Of a stretch of DNA of 64,000 bases, positions 33,196-45,076 are shown one piece after another; positions within the stretch are counted from its first letter, which is position 1, and every line of letters begins with the position of its first letter. Both the position numbers and the translations under genes were made by a program. The stretch is from Drechslerella dactyloides (lineage: Eukaryota; Ascomycota; Orbiliomycetes; Orbiliales; Orbiliaceae), in NCBI GenBank assembly GCA_020064725.1, contig JAGTWJ010000017.1:1612001-1676000 (forward strand), in the 5' to 3' direction. The notes below the pieces were generated by a model. It worked only from the letters and a program-made list of their open reading frames with translations. It made no database searches and was not told the origin of the DNA.

Positions 33196-35141
33196 ATGGA
33201 GCCACCGGCGTCGGCAGATTACAATCGACGTATGCACACCACAGTTCAATAACATTCTTGCTGATAGCTGAATTCAATACTAACCCGGATATAAAAACCA
33301 GACCGGCTGCCGACCAGATCGGCTGCCGCTGCACTAGCAACGCAGCTGGACCACGATCAGGGTGGCTTCACGACCGGGAGCGAAGCTCTCAATAAAGCCT
33401 GGGGCGACTATGGGCTTGAAAAAGGGAAGCTGCTGGAAATCTGTGGTCCGCCAGGGTCTGGCAAGACAGCCATCGCGTAGGACTCCCATCGTGATACCGC
33501 CGCGTGCCCAGCAGTCAAGACTGAGTGTTCCGCCACGACATATTAGACTACAATTGGTATCCGACGCGGCTGCCAAAGGAGAGAAGGTTTGTTGGATCGG
33601 TAAGATTTTTCCATCATCGTCATCGTCATATGATCGAGAAAGGGTAGAGACGCGCTGATCAATTGAGGTGCATAGATACATTATCGCAATGCCCGGTTCA
33701 GCGATTCGAACGCCTGATGGCAGAGCAAAGCCTGGAAGACTCTGTGTCCGCCATTACCCGGTACCAGGTCACTTCACTGGCACATTTCTTCGCTCTGATA
33801 GCACATTTGATGGACGAGGACGATGCATCGACTGCAGCATCGCTGGTGGTGGTCGAGAACGTCTCGTCACTGTTCACCAAGGAGTTTCCGCCGTCCTCCT
33901 CGGATGCAGCCAGCGTTGCTCGAAACGCGCCGACCAACGTGGTCGGCCGAGAGCAGATGGAGAAGCCGGCGGATAAGCGTGGGAGGCTCATAGCGGATAT
34001 CGCTAATCGCCTACAGCGTTTGTCGGCATCAAGGATGGTAGCTGTAAGTCGCGGTTTGTGCGTGGGGACGACCCGGAGTGGGGAAACGAGGGAGACACCT
34101 GATTGCTGACATCGTATCCCATATGCATCTGGTGGCCCGCGATATAATATAGGTTGTCGTTTTAAACCAGCTGGTTACGAAGGCTGTCATTGGAGGCGGT
34201 CCGCTAGAGCTGGTACCTTCCATCAGTGAGTGGCCGCCCATCAAACGGCTGCGGATGCTGCTGGTTTCTTTTCCTCGACAATGACTCGACTGACAATGGA
34301 TTGGCGAACGTTAGACTCGGCTAACCATGCATGGGCCCATGCATTTCACCACCGGATACTGCTGTTGAGAAAGCAGGTACTCCGAACAGAGCTGCCGTTG
34401 ATTCCGAGGCATCTGCGGTTCGTGTTCGTGCTCAAATCATGCGGCACCGATATACAGAACACCAATCTGAGCCGATCGGATTACTTTTTCGTGATCAGGC
34501 TCACTGAGGTCGGTAATCCCGTCCAGTGTTACCCTAGATTTAGCTTAGTGGATGTTGGACAAGCTATATCGTGTGGGGGTGTTCCTTCGGCTAACGGGTA
34601 ATAGACTGGCGTTGAGGACGAGAAGCAACAGGTATTCAATGCTATGACTGGTGCGATTTCCATGGCCGAGGCCTTGGCCGCGTCGGCCCCGAACCCGGAA
34701 GAAAATGGCTACGATGATAATGATGACGACGACGACAACGGAGGTGATGGGTTCTTGAACTCCAGCAATGCGGAGGAGGAGGATGAGCCGGCACCGAGCT
34801 TTCCGAACGAGAGCCACTTGAAACGGAAGCGTAGCAACAGCAAGAGCAGCAGCAGCAGCAGCAGTGATGGACCTGCAGCCGAAGCGGAATTGGGCATCGA
34901 GACGAACACCGAGCTCGAGTGTTCACCAGTTGACCTAGTGCATCTACCAGAAGCCGCGATCGATTCTGGCGTAGGGCCGTTCCCGATCCTGAGTCAAGCG
35001 CGGGGAACACGCGTGGCGGCAGGATCACAAGCAGATATGTCTGTACCTGAGGATTCAACACCAGCGCTGGGAAATCCCCAGAAACTCAAGAGGACGATGG
35101 TTCCCGACTCTGACGGCGAGAGTGAGGATGACGTATTTTAG
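33196..35141 (+). CDS. Rad51 paralogue, Rad55/Rhp55-like recombination mediator
   Basis: Predicted 477-aa RecA/Rad51-fold ATPase. Rad55-type proteins, with Rad57, stabilise Rad51 filaments in homologous recombination. Seven exons: 33196-33229 (34 nt), 33302-33476, 33547-33599, 33676-34043, 34153-34225, 34315-34508, 34605-35141, all in phase. The start MEPPASADYNRRLPTRSAA fits fungal Rad55 N-termini. Walker A is GPPGSGKTA (about residue 60), and Walker B is the hydrophobic strand SLVVVENVSSLF, with E/N where Rad51 has D. VVVLNQLVTK matches the L2-preceding strand, and AWAHAFHHRILLLRK the conserved Trp-Arg block. After the ATPase core comes a 150-residue acidic, Ser-rich tail with a DDNDDDDDN run, KRKRS as a likely nuclear signal, and an end in SDGESEDDVF. 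Orthology to Rad55 rather than Rad57 or XRCC2 is likely but not certain. Confidence 0.8.
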
Positions 35142-38046
35142 GAGCATGGTTTGCCAACGCTCTGATCGAGATGTGATACACAGGAAGCCTTTTTGTCAGT
35201 TCCTGCCTCGGTACCGGCAATTTAATTCACAGGATGGACTACGAAGTGTGTGTGTGGGGGGGAGGCTACCGTCTCCAGAGTCAAGATTGAATGCCAGCAG
35301 TCCTTCCGAGATATGTTCGTTTGAAATGTGCAGGCCCAGCCCGAATTCCGATATTGTCCATGAGAGTGTTCGGCTCGAAGCCTTTTCTAGTTCTTCTGAC
35401 TTGCCCAGTTGAGGACTGGACGGGTAGCCGTCTCGGGGCTTCCATCGGCAAAGTGGTTTTCCTGCTGGGCTGCGAAAAATGGGGAAGTCAAAGTGCTCGC
35501 ATGTGCCGAAGGTGGTTCCATAGCCCCGAGACAGCGAAAGCCGGTTCGGCGGAGAAACAGCCGGGCCAAAAAACAAAAAACGGTATTGGCAAGCAGGCTA
35601 CCGCTGGGACGACGAAAAAGATTAGGGATGGAACATGGCAAATTTTGAGATGCAAAAAGTAGCCGCACCGCGAGTTCGCGGTGGATGAGGGCTTGGCTTA
35701 TCACGCCCGTTTCGCTCGCACGAGCCGGAAACGCTCGAAGGTCGGAATTTGGGCGCTGGATGTCACCATCTAATTGCATATTGCGAGAGGATCACACCAT
35801 AATCTCGGGAAAGTCGCTTTCTGCATCGCAGACACTTTCGCAGGCAACATTTGCACTGTTTCCTCGGGCTGCAGATAAGCTGCATCCAGACGACTTCAGG
35901 AGCATAAGCTGTCATTTAGGCTGAACCAGGACATCGAACGAAACAAAAGGAGAAGCACCGAGAGAGAAAAAATTTTACGCTGGTTCAGCTCGGGTTGGAC
36001 ACACCACCCCCAACCAGAATTCCGTCGAGCTCAGGGTATCTGCTCCAACAAACTCGTCTCCCTTGGAGCTGCCTGTGCTCATGTCGGTACCTACATGCTG
36101 TTGACTTATTAGCGGAGGGGCTGTCCCGCGGATACACCTGCTCGAAGCGTCAGAGGATTACGAGAAGCGCTGCGTGGAATTACATGCATATGCTGTCCAG
36201 AAGTACTACGAAGAAGAAGAAAGAAAGAAGAGGCAGCGGCGACGATGGATGGGGTTGGGGGCAAGCTGATAAGCCCGAAAATTTCGGCCCTCCTGAATTT
36301 ATTTTCGTCGCTTCGTTAAAGATGATGGTGGTGTGGACTTGCGCCATGCATGCGGGGCCCCCAGATTCTCGCTTGATGGAAAGAAGCTTCTTCAGTTTTC
36401 GCTCTCGAGAGACGGTGGATCGCTCGACCAGCCCTTGAGGCCGTCCGATTTGGGTCGATGCGGCCTTGGTCGGACTGATATGGATCGAGGGGGTGAGTAT
36501 TTTTTTTTTTTTCTTTTGAGTTTTTCATGAGCTTCCTCCCTCGTCGAGGCCTGGCGAAAAGGACAATCTCGATCCCGCTGCGTCGGGTTTGCGGGTCTGA
36601 CGTGTAATGGCCGTCACCAGGCGGGGCGGGATACGCCCTTCGAATTCTCACCTTTTTTTTTCTCTCTCTTGCTCTCACTCGCACCAAGCCTCGCAACTGT
36701 CTGGCTGGCGGTAGGAGCTGGTGCCAGACTGCATGCGTATTTCTTACATACGTGCAGCGCAAGCAGCGTTTCATTCGCCTTTGGGTCTTATCTATCTCGG
36801 GTCGAGAGAGCCACTGGCAGTTGCAAATCTGCAGAGTCAGCGGCGAGCGGTTGGCTGGCAGACAGCCCGGCGTCCAACTAACAGTAATGACTTAGTAAGA
36901 GGCGCATCGTTACCCAAACCTGATCCCCGGGGTAGCCGGCAAAGCCAGAGTAATATTTTGGTCTCCTTCTGGCTATTTCGACCGTTTACTCGTCGACGTC
37001 GTGGGGATGCATGTCAGGACGGGTCCCCGGATATGTGCGCTGCTTTACTCTTACGTACTCAATTGGAAGCTAGCTCGGTGGCCCAAGCAGAGCTCTGGCG
37101 CTCTTCTTATCTAAGTAGTTGAGATTCTCGGGACAAGAAGCACCACAATCTGGGGTATCGATGTCTGGTACTATAGCCTTTCCCTCCAATTTGCAAATCG
37201 AAATCACATCTGCTATTGTACAGACAAGGCCGACGTGCATGTCTGCAGATAAGAAAACCACTCCAGCCGGGACGATGAGCAACAGTTTGCGGCTGTGTGG
37301 GTGTGTTAGCGCCGCTGGTTTCGAACAAGAGGGTGTCGACGAAAAAAAAAAAAAAAAAAAAAGGCCCGTCGCTTTGACTTCTACATGTACGGATATCGGA
37401 TTGGATTCTGAGAGTAAGTAGAGAAATGGTATTATTGTGGAGATCCAGAAAATATGACAGCGCCTTGGACATGTGCAGCAGATATTCTATCGGCAAAAGC
37501 AGGATTCCCCCCTCCCTGAACAGAAAGAAAAAAAACATCAAATGATAGCTCCCTTCCTTCTATAAGCTGTATACAGACGACGAAAATGACCCAAGATTGT
37601 ACCCCGATACCAATGATAATGTAGTGTAACAAGTAGGCAATAAGTGTGCGCCGCCACCAAAAAAAAAAAAAAAAGGATTCAAAAGAAAAGAGTCAGTTGA
37701 GAGTTGCAGGCGAGGGAGATGGAGTTAACTCTGAAATGGAAGAAAAGTTATGAGAACGAAGCAACCCATTAAATAGCAGAACGACAAATAGAACGCTCTC
37801 ATGTCTAACAAACAACAAGCGACAAAAATATAGAAGTGATATCCCTTACCAAAAATACATGACGTTAAACAAAAATGATTGCAAGTCTAAAAGCTATCCA
37901 ATAAAGAAGCAGCAAGAAGGAAGAACAGTGAACGGTGCTCTACATGCACATATATCTCTCAAGTCGGTATATACCGACTGAGAGATATTACAGAAGAAGT
38001 ACAATAGGAAAAACACAAATAAAAAAAAGTTCGGGGTATCCTCGAC
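35142..38046. other. 2.9-kb convergent intergenic, RAD55-like / creA
   Basis: Sequence between the two stop codons, with homopolymer runs (T at about 36499-36511, A at 37344-37363 and 37659-37674) and no conserved frame. The part next to creA (37400-38046) is A-rich and probably its 3' UTR. The 35150-36700 stretch has no recognisable content on either strand. Confidence 0.5.
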
Positions 38047-39327
38047 TCATAATCTATCAGAGAGGTCGCCTCCAGCGACGGATCCAGCCGCAGATGAATT
38101 GCCAGAGGAGAAACCGCTACTGCTACCGTTGAGCAGGTCATGAACGGTGACTCTGGGGACAGACGGAATAGGGAGCTTCCTCTGAGCACCCTCGCTCTTG
38201 CTCATGATGTCGGTCAGGCGGAGTGCCGACGTTGTCGGTGTAATGGACGGGGTGTTCGTGGCGGAATAAGGATCAGCGATGTCCATCGGGGCCAGAGCTG
38301 GCATCGGTCGCAGGGAGAGCAGACGGATGCTCGGCAGTTGCAGACCCGATCCATATTCCAATTCTCGCGGGTAGAGCCTGGGTGAATGCGCGGGAGTGGC
38401 GAGAGGCGTGTGTTCAGGAGTCGGAGAGCACGAATCGTGAGAAAACGTCGGAGAGGATGGCGCCGTTGAGATGGGAGAGGTCGGTCTCGAACGTTTGGCG
38501 GCCCTGTGAGCAAGATATGGGTTCTCGTCGTCGTGAGAATGCGACCTCGACATTGATGATGGCGACGCTGAATCCATGATGGGTGCTAGAGGAGCGAGTC
38601 TGGAGTGGTTATAGAGATGCGGAGCCGCAGCTGCAAGGTAAGTACTCGAACCAAATCGTTCTCTTTCCAACTCTCGAGAAGCAGCGGCGGCGAGCAGGCT
38701 CATATCCAAAGGACCCTGGGTAGCGCCTCCTGACACCCGGCCAAAGCTGGGCAGGGCGTTTCCAAGGGGTGATCCGTGGTGTGAATAGTGAGAATGAGGC
38801 GGCGAAACGTTGGGAGAGGCGACGATCGAGGAGGGAGCAGACTTGGAGCCGTGTCGGGGTGGCGGCGGCATCATGGCGGAGGGCGTCATCGCGTTTGGCG
38901 ACGTTCTCGACTCGAGCTGCTGCTGAGCGAGAGAGGCACCAGCAGATGAGGTGGAGGACGAGGATGCATGATGCGCATGGCCGCCCTTGTTACTCCTCCT
39001 GGAGTTGGGATTGTTGTGTATTCTGGAATGCCGGGTCAATTCATCGGAACGGCTGAAGCGTTTGGAGCATCCGGGAAAACTGCATGCGTGTGGTTTTTCG
39101 CCGGTATGGGTTCGGATGTGGCGAGTCTGATGCTCGAGTCGGTGAAAGCAACGGCTGCAGATGGGACACTTGTAGGGTCTCGGCATCTCCTCGGGTTGGG
39201 GCTTCGAGGCATCGTGGTCCTCCATGATTTGAGCAAGGTTGGAGACTCTGGTACTCGGCTGGGCGGAAACGCCGGTTTCGATTATGGGTGTGAACAGCGA
39301 CGCTCCGGTGGCAGCAGCAGCGGCCAT
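38047..39327 (-). CDS. creA: Carbon catabolite repressor CreA (C2H2 zinc finger)
   Basis: Single-exon 426-aa Mig1/CreA transcription factor that binds SYGGRG sites and represses genes for alternative carbon sources when glucose is present. Two C2H2 fingers lie at residues 54-74 (YKCPICSRCFHRLEHQTRH) and 82-104 (HACSFPGCSKRFSRSDELTR), linked by TGEKP, then HNNPNSRRSNK. Downstream conserved parts are LAPLAPIMDSASPSSMSRS, KRSRPTSPISTAPSSPTFSH, PTPEHTPLATPAHSPRL, LPSIRLLSLRPMPALAPM and the end QRKLPIPSVPRVTVHDLL ... GFSSGNSSAAGSVAGGDL. The start at 39327 was chosen because the ATG has a good context (GCCATGG) and gives a length like A. nidulans CreA (415 aa). The frame stays open to an ATG at 39486, which would add 53 basic residues. 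Confidence 0.95.
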   Translation of the reverse strand: MAAAAATGASLFTPIIETGVSAQPSTRVSNLAQIMEDHDASKPQPEEMPRPYKCPICSRCFHRLEHQTRHIRTHTGEKPHACSFPGCSKRFSRSDELTRHSRIHNNPNSRRSNKGGHAHHASSSSTSSAGASLAQQQLESRTSPNAMTPSAMMPPPPRHGSKSAPSSIVASPNVSPPHSHYSHHGSPLGNALPSFGRVSGGATQGPLDMSLLAAAASRELERERFGSSTYLAAAAPHLYNHSRLAPLAPIMDSASPSSMSRSHSHDDENPYLAHRAAKRSRPTSPISTAPSSPTFSHDSCSPTPEHTPLATPAHSPRLYPRELEYGSGLQLPSIRLLSLRPMPALAPMDIADPYSATNTPSITPTTSALRLTDIMSKSEGAQRKLPIPSVPRVTVHDLLNGSSSGFSSGNSSAAGSVAGGDLSDRL

Positions 39328-42300
39328 GGCGTCTTCGCGACAGGGGATTGCAGGCAGGACTCTTTGTGATCTGCCCGACTGGATTGATGGGGTTGAACCG
39401 TGGATGGGTCGTCGACGGATTGAGGATGGGTGATTTTTCTTTGCTTTCGTTCGTGATGCTCTGATGTGAGCTCCAAGATAGGCCAACTGAAAGACCGGTC
39501 TGAGATTGGGTTTCCGAGGATGAATCCGCCAGTATCAGTCCGGCGAGCGGGAGAAGGCACTGTTATATAAGCGGTCTGGTGTATACGGGGTGGTGTTTCG
39601 GGTTCCCCGCAAGAAACGCTCGACTGAGGCAGTGAGGCCGCGAGCGAGAGCGAGGCAGGAAAAAGAAACGATGCAGGCAGGCAGGAGGCAGGCAAGCAGG
39701 CAAGCAGGAGGAAGAAATCCGGGGAAGGATACCACCAACTTTCAGAAGCCGAGCGAAGACTGTCGAGAGCGAGACGGGAGGAAGGGGAAGGGGAGGAGAG
39801 TGAAAGGCGGATGAAGGGGAGAGCGGGAGGGTTTATAGCAGAGAGGAATGGAGGTGGTGGTGGTGGTGGTGGTGGTGGTGGTGTGTGTGGGAGGAAGAGG
39901 AAGAGCAGCGCAGCGCAAAGCAGAGAAGAGAGAAGTTGGGGGTCGCAGTGCAGCTGCCTGCATTCCCACCACTCCTCCTCCTCTTCCTCCTCCTCTTCCT
40001 CCTCCTCCTCCTCCACCGCTCCCTCACCACCTCCACCACTCACCGCTCCAGGACAGTCCACCGCCATCGCCAACAGCCAGAAAAGCACATGTAACGAGTG
40101 CCCTGCCCACCCCGGTCTGCCCTGCTGCTGCTGCTCGACGGACTCGCTGGCTGGCGGGCTGCTGGCCGCTGGCTGCTGCCCTGGCCCGGCCTCGCGTTTC
40201 TTTTTCCGCCCGGTTTTGGGTTTGCTTTTCTTTTTCACGCTCGCACACGCACCCATCCATTTTAAATAAAGTTGGGGCACCGTCATCGAAAGGGAAGGGC
40301 GACGGGGGATGCTGGCCAAAAGGTGTGTGTGTGGGCAGCCAGTCCAGCCAGCAGGTGGAGAAGGAGACGAGGCCGGCGCATTCGGTCACTCGCTCTCTCG
40401 GCCAGTCGGCTTGCCGATGGGGGTGACGGATCATGCCAACCTGACTAACGGACGGGGGCCCAGGCAGGCTGTCGCACAGGATCAGATCTGAAATATCAGA
40501 AATCACTTCATCTCGACGCTGGCGTCGACGGATGCCGTGTACCATGCGCCGCGTACCGCATATGTACCGGTGCAGTATGTACAATTAATTACCCACGTCG
40601 ACAACCACCTCCACTCCCACCATTCGCTCCACCATTGAGACATGCCGGCTGTTGCATCGCGGAAATATAATTGCTGGTAAGCCGCGCTGACTGGGACGTG
40701 CCCCTCCCTCTCCTCTCCTCTCCTTCTCCGCATCGCCGTGTCGTCCGCAGGATACCTCACCCTCCGTCCAGCTCTCGCACGGCCAATCGCAGCCTCTCTC
40801 CCCGTTTGGCATCTTCCATGTCCACCAGGGTCCGGTGAGGCAAAGACGACGCCTTTTTGCTTTGGGGTTTCTCATCCACCCCACACTTTTGATTCCTTTC
40901 GAATTTCCGCCATGCATCCACGATGCTCGATCCAGAAAAAGGCAGAAGCACGCCCGCGCAAGCGAATCAAATGGCCGACGACAATGCGGAAGAGCAGGTG
41001 TGGAAGAACCCAGACCAGGGTCTCTCATGGGCGCCCGGATTCTTCTCCACGCCGGAAGCTCGCTTTTGCTCCCTTTTCACACCATCCGCCGACCCCCTCT
41101 GCGGTTACTCAGACTTCAGATTCTCGCAGGGCGCATGGACTGGCCAAATCGCCTGGCTGACTGTTTGTCTCGACGTCTGCCTGCCAGCGGTTGGACCCCC
41201 ACTTTCGTTCTCTTGCCCTTCTCACGCTCGCACACGCTCTCACCTCCTGACGCAGCTTATTTCCCCATAAAACTTGGCAAGAATCCATCAATCTGGTTGG
41301 CCTGGGGCCGCTGCTTGAGATTTTAATTAATTTGCCGCCTCGAAAGTGGAAACCGACTGACGAAGCTGGAACCTTCCTTTGAGAATGCAATGTGCACCCC
41401 CAACCCCTTCTGCCCTCGTCTCCTCTCCCAGTCTCGGGAACGCTGGTTTCCTCGTCCTCAGCCTTTCGCTGGACGGCAGAAATCCTTCTTGAAACTGCGG
41501 GGTACCTTTAAGCACTGGAATGCACATCTTGTTCCGTTCTCCGTCCCCTACATTGAAACTCCAGACTCGCCCATCGTTGCATCTGCACCACCCATATTCA
41601 CTGGACGTGAAATAGTCAAGTGGTACGTCAAGGCTGGGAGCCCGATGGCGATAGCGCCGCCCCGCGAAATCACCAATCATGCTGTGCTGTGAACCGCGAA
41701 CTTACGATGCATGCATGCTATCAGATGAGGGCAGAACGCGGATTGGCATCTCGGGAAAACACGGGAAGAAATACGCACCGCCGCCCACCCGTCGTATTCT
41801 CAGGATGGAAGCGGGGAATAACCATTCCACGGCCTGGCCTCTCCATGCACCCACGGTTGAAACCGCAACTTCAGACATCATGCAGCTTGTCTGCGCATGC
41901 CTGAAATCGAGTGGTGGTGGTGTTTCTCGCAGACTACGCCCCCACACTTTTCGATCTGCTGCTGCTTGGGAACATGAGGTCGGCATGAGCCTCAGCGCCC
42001 AGCTTGCCTATAAGTCAGGAAGTATTGCTATTGCATGTGTCTTCCCTAGGTTCGTTTCCGGAGGGCGGACCCCACCAGCTGGGTCTTGGCTCTCGAGGGG
42101 TGCGGCCAACGATGGGATTTCGGCCCGGCAACTGCTCTGGGGGGAAGGCCAGATTATCTGATCTGAACCTTTAGCCGCTCCCTTTACCCGAAGGAATGGG
42201 GGCAGTCCTTTGGCCGAAACCGTCTCGACGCTCGCTGAAGCTCGGAGAAACTCGAGTCAACAGCCCAGCGCTGACGGGCTGGCAATAGCCGCGGGGGTTT

Positions 42301-43552
42301 TCCGGCTGCCTCGATCCAGTCCGTCTGCGCGGACAGAGCACATGCCAATTTGCAGTCTGTCTCGTCCTGAGACGCCTCGACTTGATTTGGGTTCAGAGTC
42401 AGCACCCGTCCTCGGTCCCAATGAATGAATGATCGAATGAACGAATGAATGTATACATCACGACTACAACTCCGTGTGAACTCACATTTTCCGCAATGCC
42501 GAGATCGCTATGCGGGTGGCCGGATGCGTCCACGACCAACTCATTCCACTCCGCTGTCGCAGTCGCCCTTCTGATCAAAAGCTTGCATCCAGAGCGCTGT
42601 CCGATACCGTCCGAACGACTACACCAGTCCCCACGCTGGCACTCCGAGATGCATGGTCGTCCGTGACAGACCGACGTTACCACCGATCCGAGAGCCCTCT
42701 GGTAAGGCTACAAACGTGCATGCAAGATAGCCGTGTCCTCGGGAATTTTTAAATTTCTGCTCCCACCCTGGACGCACTGGTACCGACCTGGAGTCGGGAT
42801 TCTTTCCAGAACTCTCGCATCGTCCGGAAGAAACCGTTCTTTCATGTGCGTGCGTGCGTGCATTGTCGCATCCCTGCCGATTGTGAAGGAGCTCGGGAAT
42901 CTACGTGTGCATACTTTATCTCTCCGACCGGTGGATAAAACTTACGAGTAAGTAAGTGGCATCTGTACGGACAGGCAGCATATGCACGGTGGACCCTGCG
43001 CGCACTGTGGAGCCATCCAAGGCCTTTTTTTTTTTTTTCTTCTAGAAGCCTGGCCCCGCATCGATGCGCCGATGCATCACGATGCTACGTCCGGGTGGAT
43101 TGATCTCGCTGCCTGCGCTGCAAGCATAGCCTTCCTTTCAGCCCATAGAGCATAAATTTTCGTCCATACTTCGTATATTGATTGACGTGTCACAAGGGAC
43201 GACACCTGCGCGGATGCTTAGCGCCGCCCAACGTTCTCACAAAGTTGTTGGCACCACAAGCCCGCCGCTGTACGCTAGTTACCAACAGATGTTGCAAGCG
43301 TCCCGTCTGTGAATTTCTTTTACAGATGACCCCTGCGACCAGGATGGTGCGAGCTAGCCTTCGAATTACTCAACTACGCTGTAAAAGTATATCGCGGTTT
43401 CAAGTTCCCCCGTAGCCTTCTAGAAACAGACACTGGCCCCGGGTGTATTACTGAATCGCCGTCCTTTCATCATTATCATCATTTTCGTTATCGTTGCTTA
43501 CCCGGGTGCAACCAAGCCAGGGTACACCCAGCTCTTCCCTCTGATCCATCTC
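39328..43552. other. 4.2-kb intergenic region upstream of creA
   Basis: No conserved coding sequence seen. It holds a (GGT)n run at 39852-39883, a CTC/CTT-rich tract at 39970-40020, CT tracts near 40700-40730, a T run at 43027-43040, and CreA-type SYGGRG hexamers (for example CTGGGG at 41302 and 42137, GCGGGG at 42291). Probably a long creA leader and promoter. Open frames of 100-345 codons here are simple-sequence artefacts. Confidence 0.5.
39852..39883. repeat. (GGT)n simple repeat in creA leader region
   Basis: About eleven uninterrupted GGT triplets on the + strand, so ACC repeats in the creA transcript direction, followed by GTGTGTG. Confidence 0.9.
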
Positions 43553-45076
43553 CTACCCGAGGATGGCCCGCTCGTTCTTCATCCTCTCCTCGATGCTCCG
43601 CATCATGTGATACCTGCACTTCGAGTTCAGCACGCCGCCCACCCCGAACGCAGGCACAATCCGACCGCTGTATCACATGCTATCAGCACTCGCAACCTGG
43701 GGAAACTAGTCCAATCCGCGAGAACAATGCGCTCTCAAACTTTACCCCGCGGTCCATCAGGGTCCTGCACTTACATCCTGGCTAGCGAGCTCTTTAGATA
43801 GTTTACGCTAACTGCTTGCATCCGTTTCTTCATCCCGAGCCTGCCGCTGCGGTTGTATAGATCCAGGCCGAGCAAGTGCAGCGGAGTCGACAGCATCTGA
43901 CAGCCTGGTTAGACAATTAGCAGTTTTCACATGTTAACATTGCATCCTTCCTTCTCGTACTATATATAAAGCCTCGAGTCTTTCAGCTACAGCAACAAGA
44001 TATTTAGTGCAAACTTACCCGCGGGTGCCACAATTTGGGCAATTGATAGAGAGCTCACTCCGCCGACACCATCTGGGATGGCCTTCGAAATCATAGGCGG
44101 GACGTTGAAAGAAAATAGAATCGTTAAACTGTCCCTTGAACAGAACAAGGCGTACGTGGGCAGTGGGACCGCTCTGGATACACCCGTGCCAAACATTCGA
44201 GCAAAGTTCCGATCTTTAACCAGCGTCAACAGGATATTGGTGCTGCACAAGTCACGCCGTGTCAGCATGTTGCTTTCCTGTGGAAAGGGTACAGCTACAA
44301 AGGAAGGGGGACAGAGGCAAAGTGCCCATATCAACCTTGACGTAGCAGCGAACTTTGCCGTCCCTGCGGTAACTTCTGTGATATCCTGACTCCCACTTCG
44401 GTGGGATAGAAACGTATCGGTCGTATTGGCGACTAGATATGTACCGGCATACACCATCTACCACGGTTAGCTTGTGGCCTCCACGGTCATTGAACAAGTG
44501 AAGGTCGCTAGTCTTACAGCCACCAAACCAAAGGTCCTGGACAGGAAAAAGTTGTGCGGCCTCGTAAACAGTTGGATGACCGAGTCCCTGTTCCAGCCCT
44601 ATATCAGAATACCAGTCGATAGTGTCTATAACATGACACGCTATCGCCATAGCTATATTCTTTTCAGATTCAACATCTGTAGACCTACCGTAACGAATTA
44701 GCAAGAGTGCGTCTTCCACTCGCATTTTCGATAATGCTTCTGCAAGACAAGCATCAGCAGCGTGCTCCATGCGCAGCATCCGTTGTATTCTCAAATGGGA
44801 GTGCACCCATCTGGGAAACCTTACTTGTCGATCATGCATATTGCCTGTCGATGTCGGTTACCGTTAGCGAACCGTACTCGAGCACTAGCAGCGATACGAT
44901 AAGGAACAATGCATCGGTCGTATCGACGCGATAACCGCAGTTGTACATACCGGCGTGACGGCCGCAGCTGCGATTGCTGCAGATGTAAGATCCGCAGCTA
45001 GGCGTGCGAACAGATGGGCATCCTGGGGCGAAGCTTTCCTTGGGTCGTGGACAATCAGTGCATCGGATTGGTGCAT
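43553..45076 (-). CDS. Conserved fungal membrane protein of unknown function
   Basis: Predicted 285-aa protein from eight exons, all in phase: 44951-45076, 44825-44844 (20 nt), 44689-44739, 44518-44587, 44336-44457, 44019-44242, 43775-43904, 43553-43667. I recognise the pattern of a widespread fungal family (S. pombe SPBC365.16-like, from memory) of predicted membrane, possibly mitochondrial, proteins without known function. Landmarks: FARLAADLTSAAIAAAAVTP, AICMIDKSIIENASG, FFLSRTFGLVAMVYAGTYLV, TAKFAATSSTN, VKDRNFARMFG, AVPLPTYALFCSRDSLTI, FNVPPM, LSTPLHLLGLDLYNR, SSLARIGRIVPAFGVGGVLN and a charged C-terminus. Three to four hydrophobic segments are visible. The repeated Ala-rich helix, small polar residues and LGLDLYNR motif suggest a transporter-like or carrier fold, but this is only a guess. 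Confidence 0.8.

Noticed and set aside
39282..40319. 345-codon open frame with long Glu and Pro runs
   Set aside because: It comes from simple repeats in the creA leader and overlaps the creA start in another frame.
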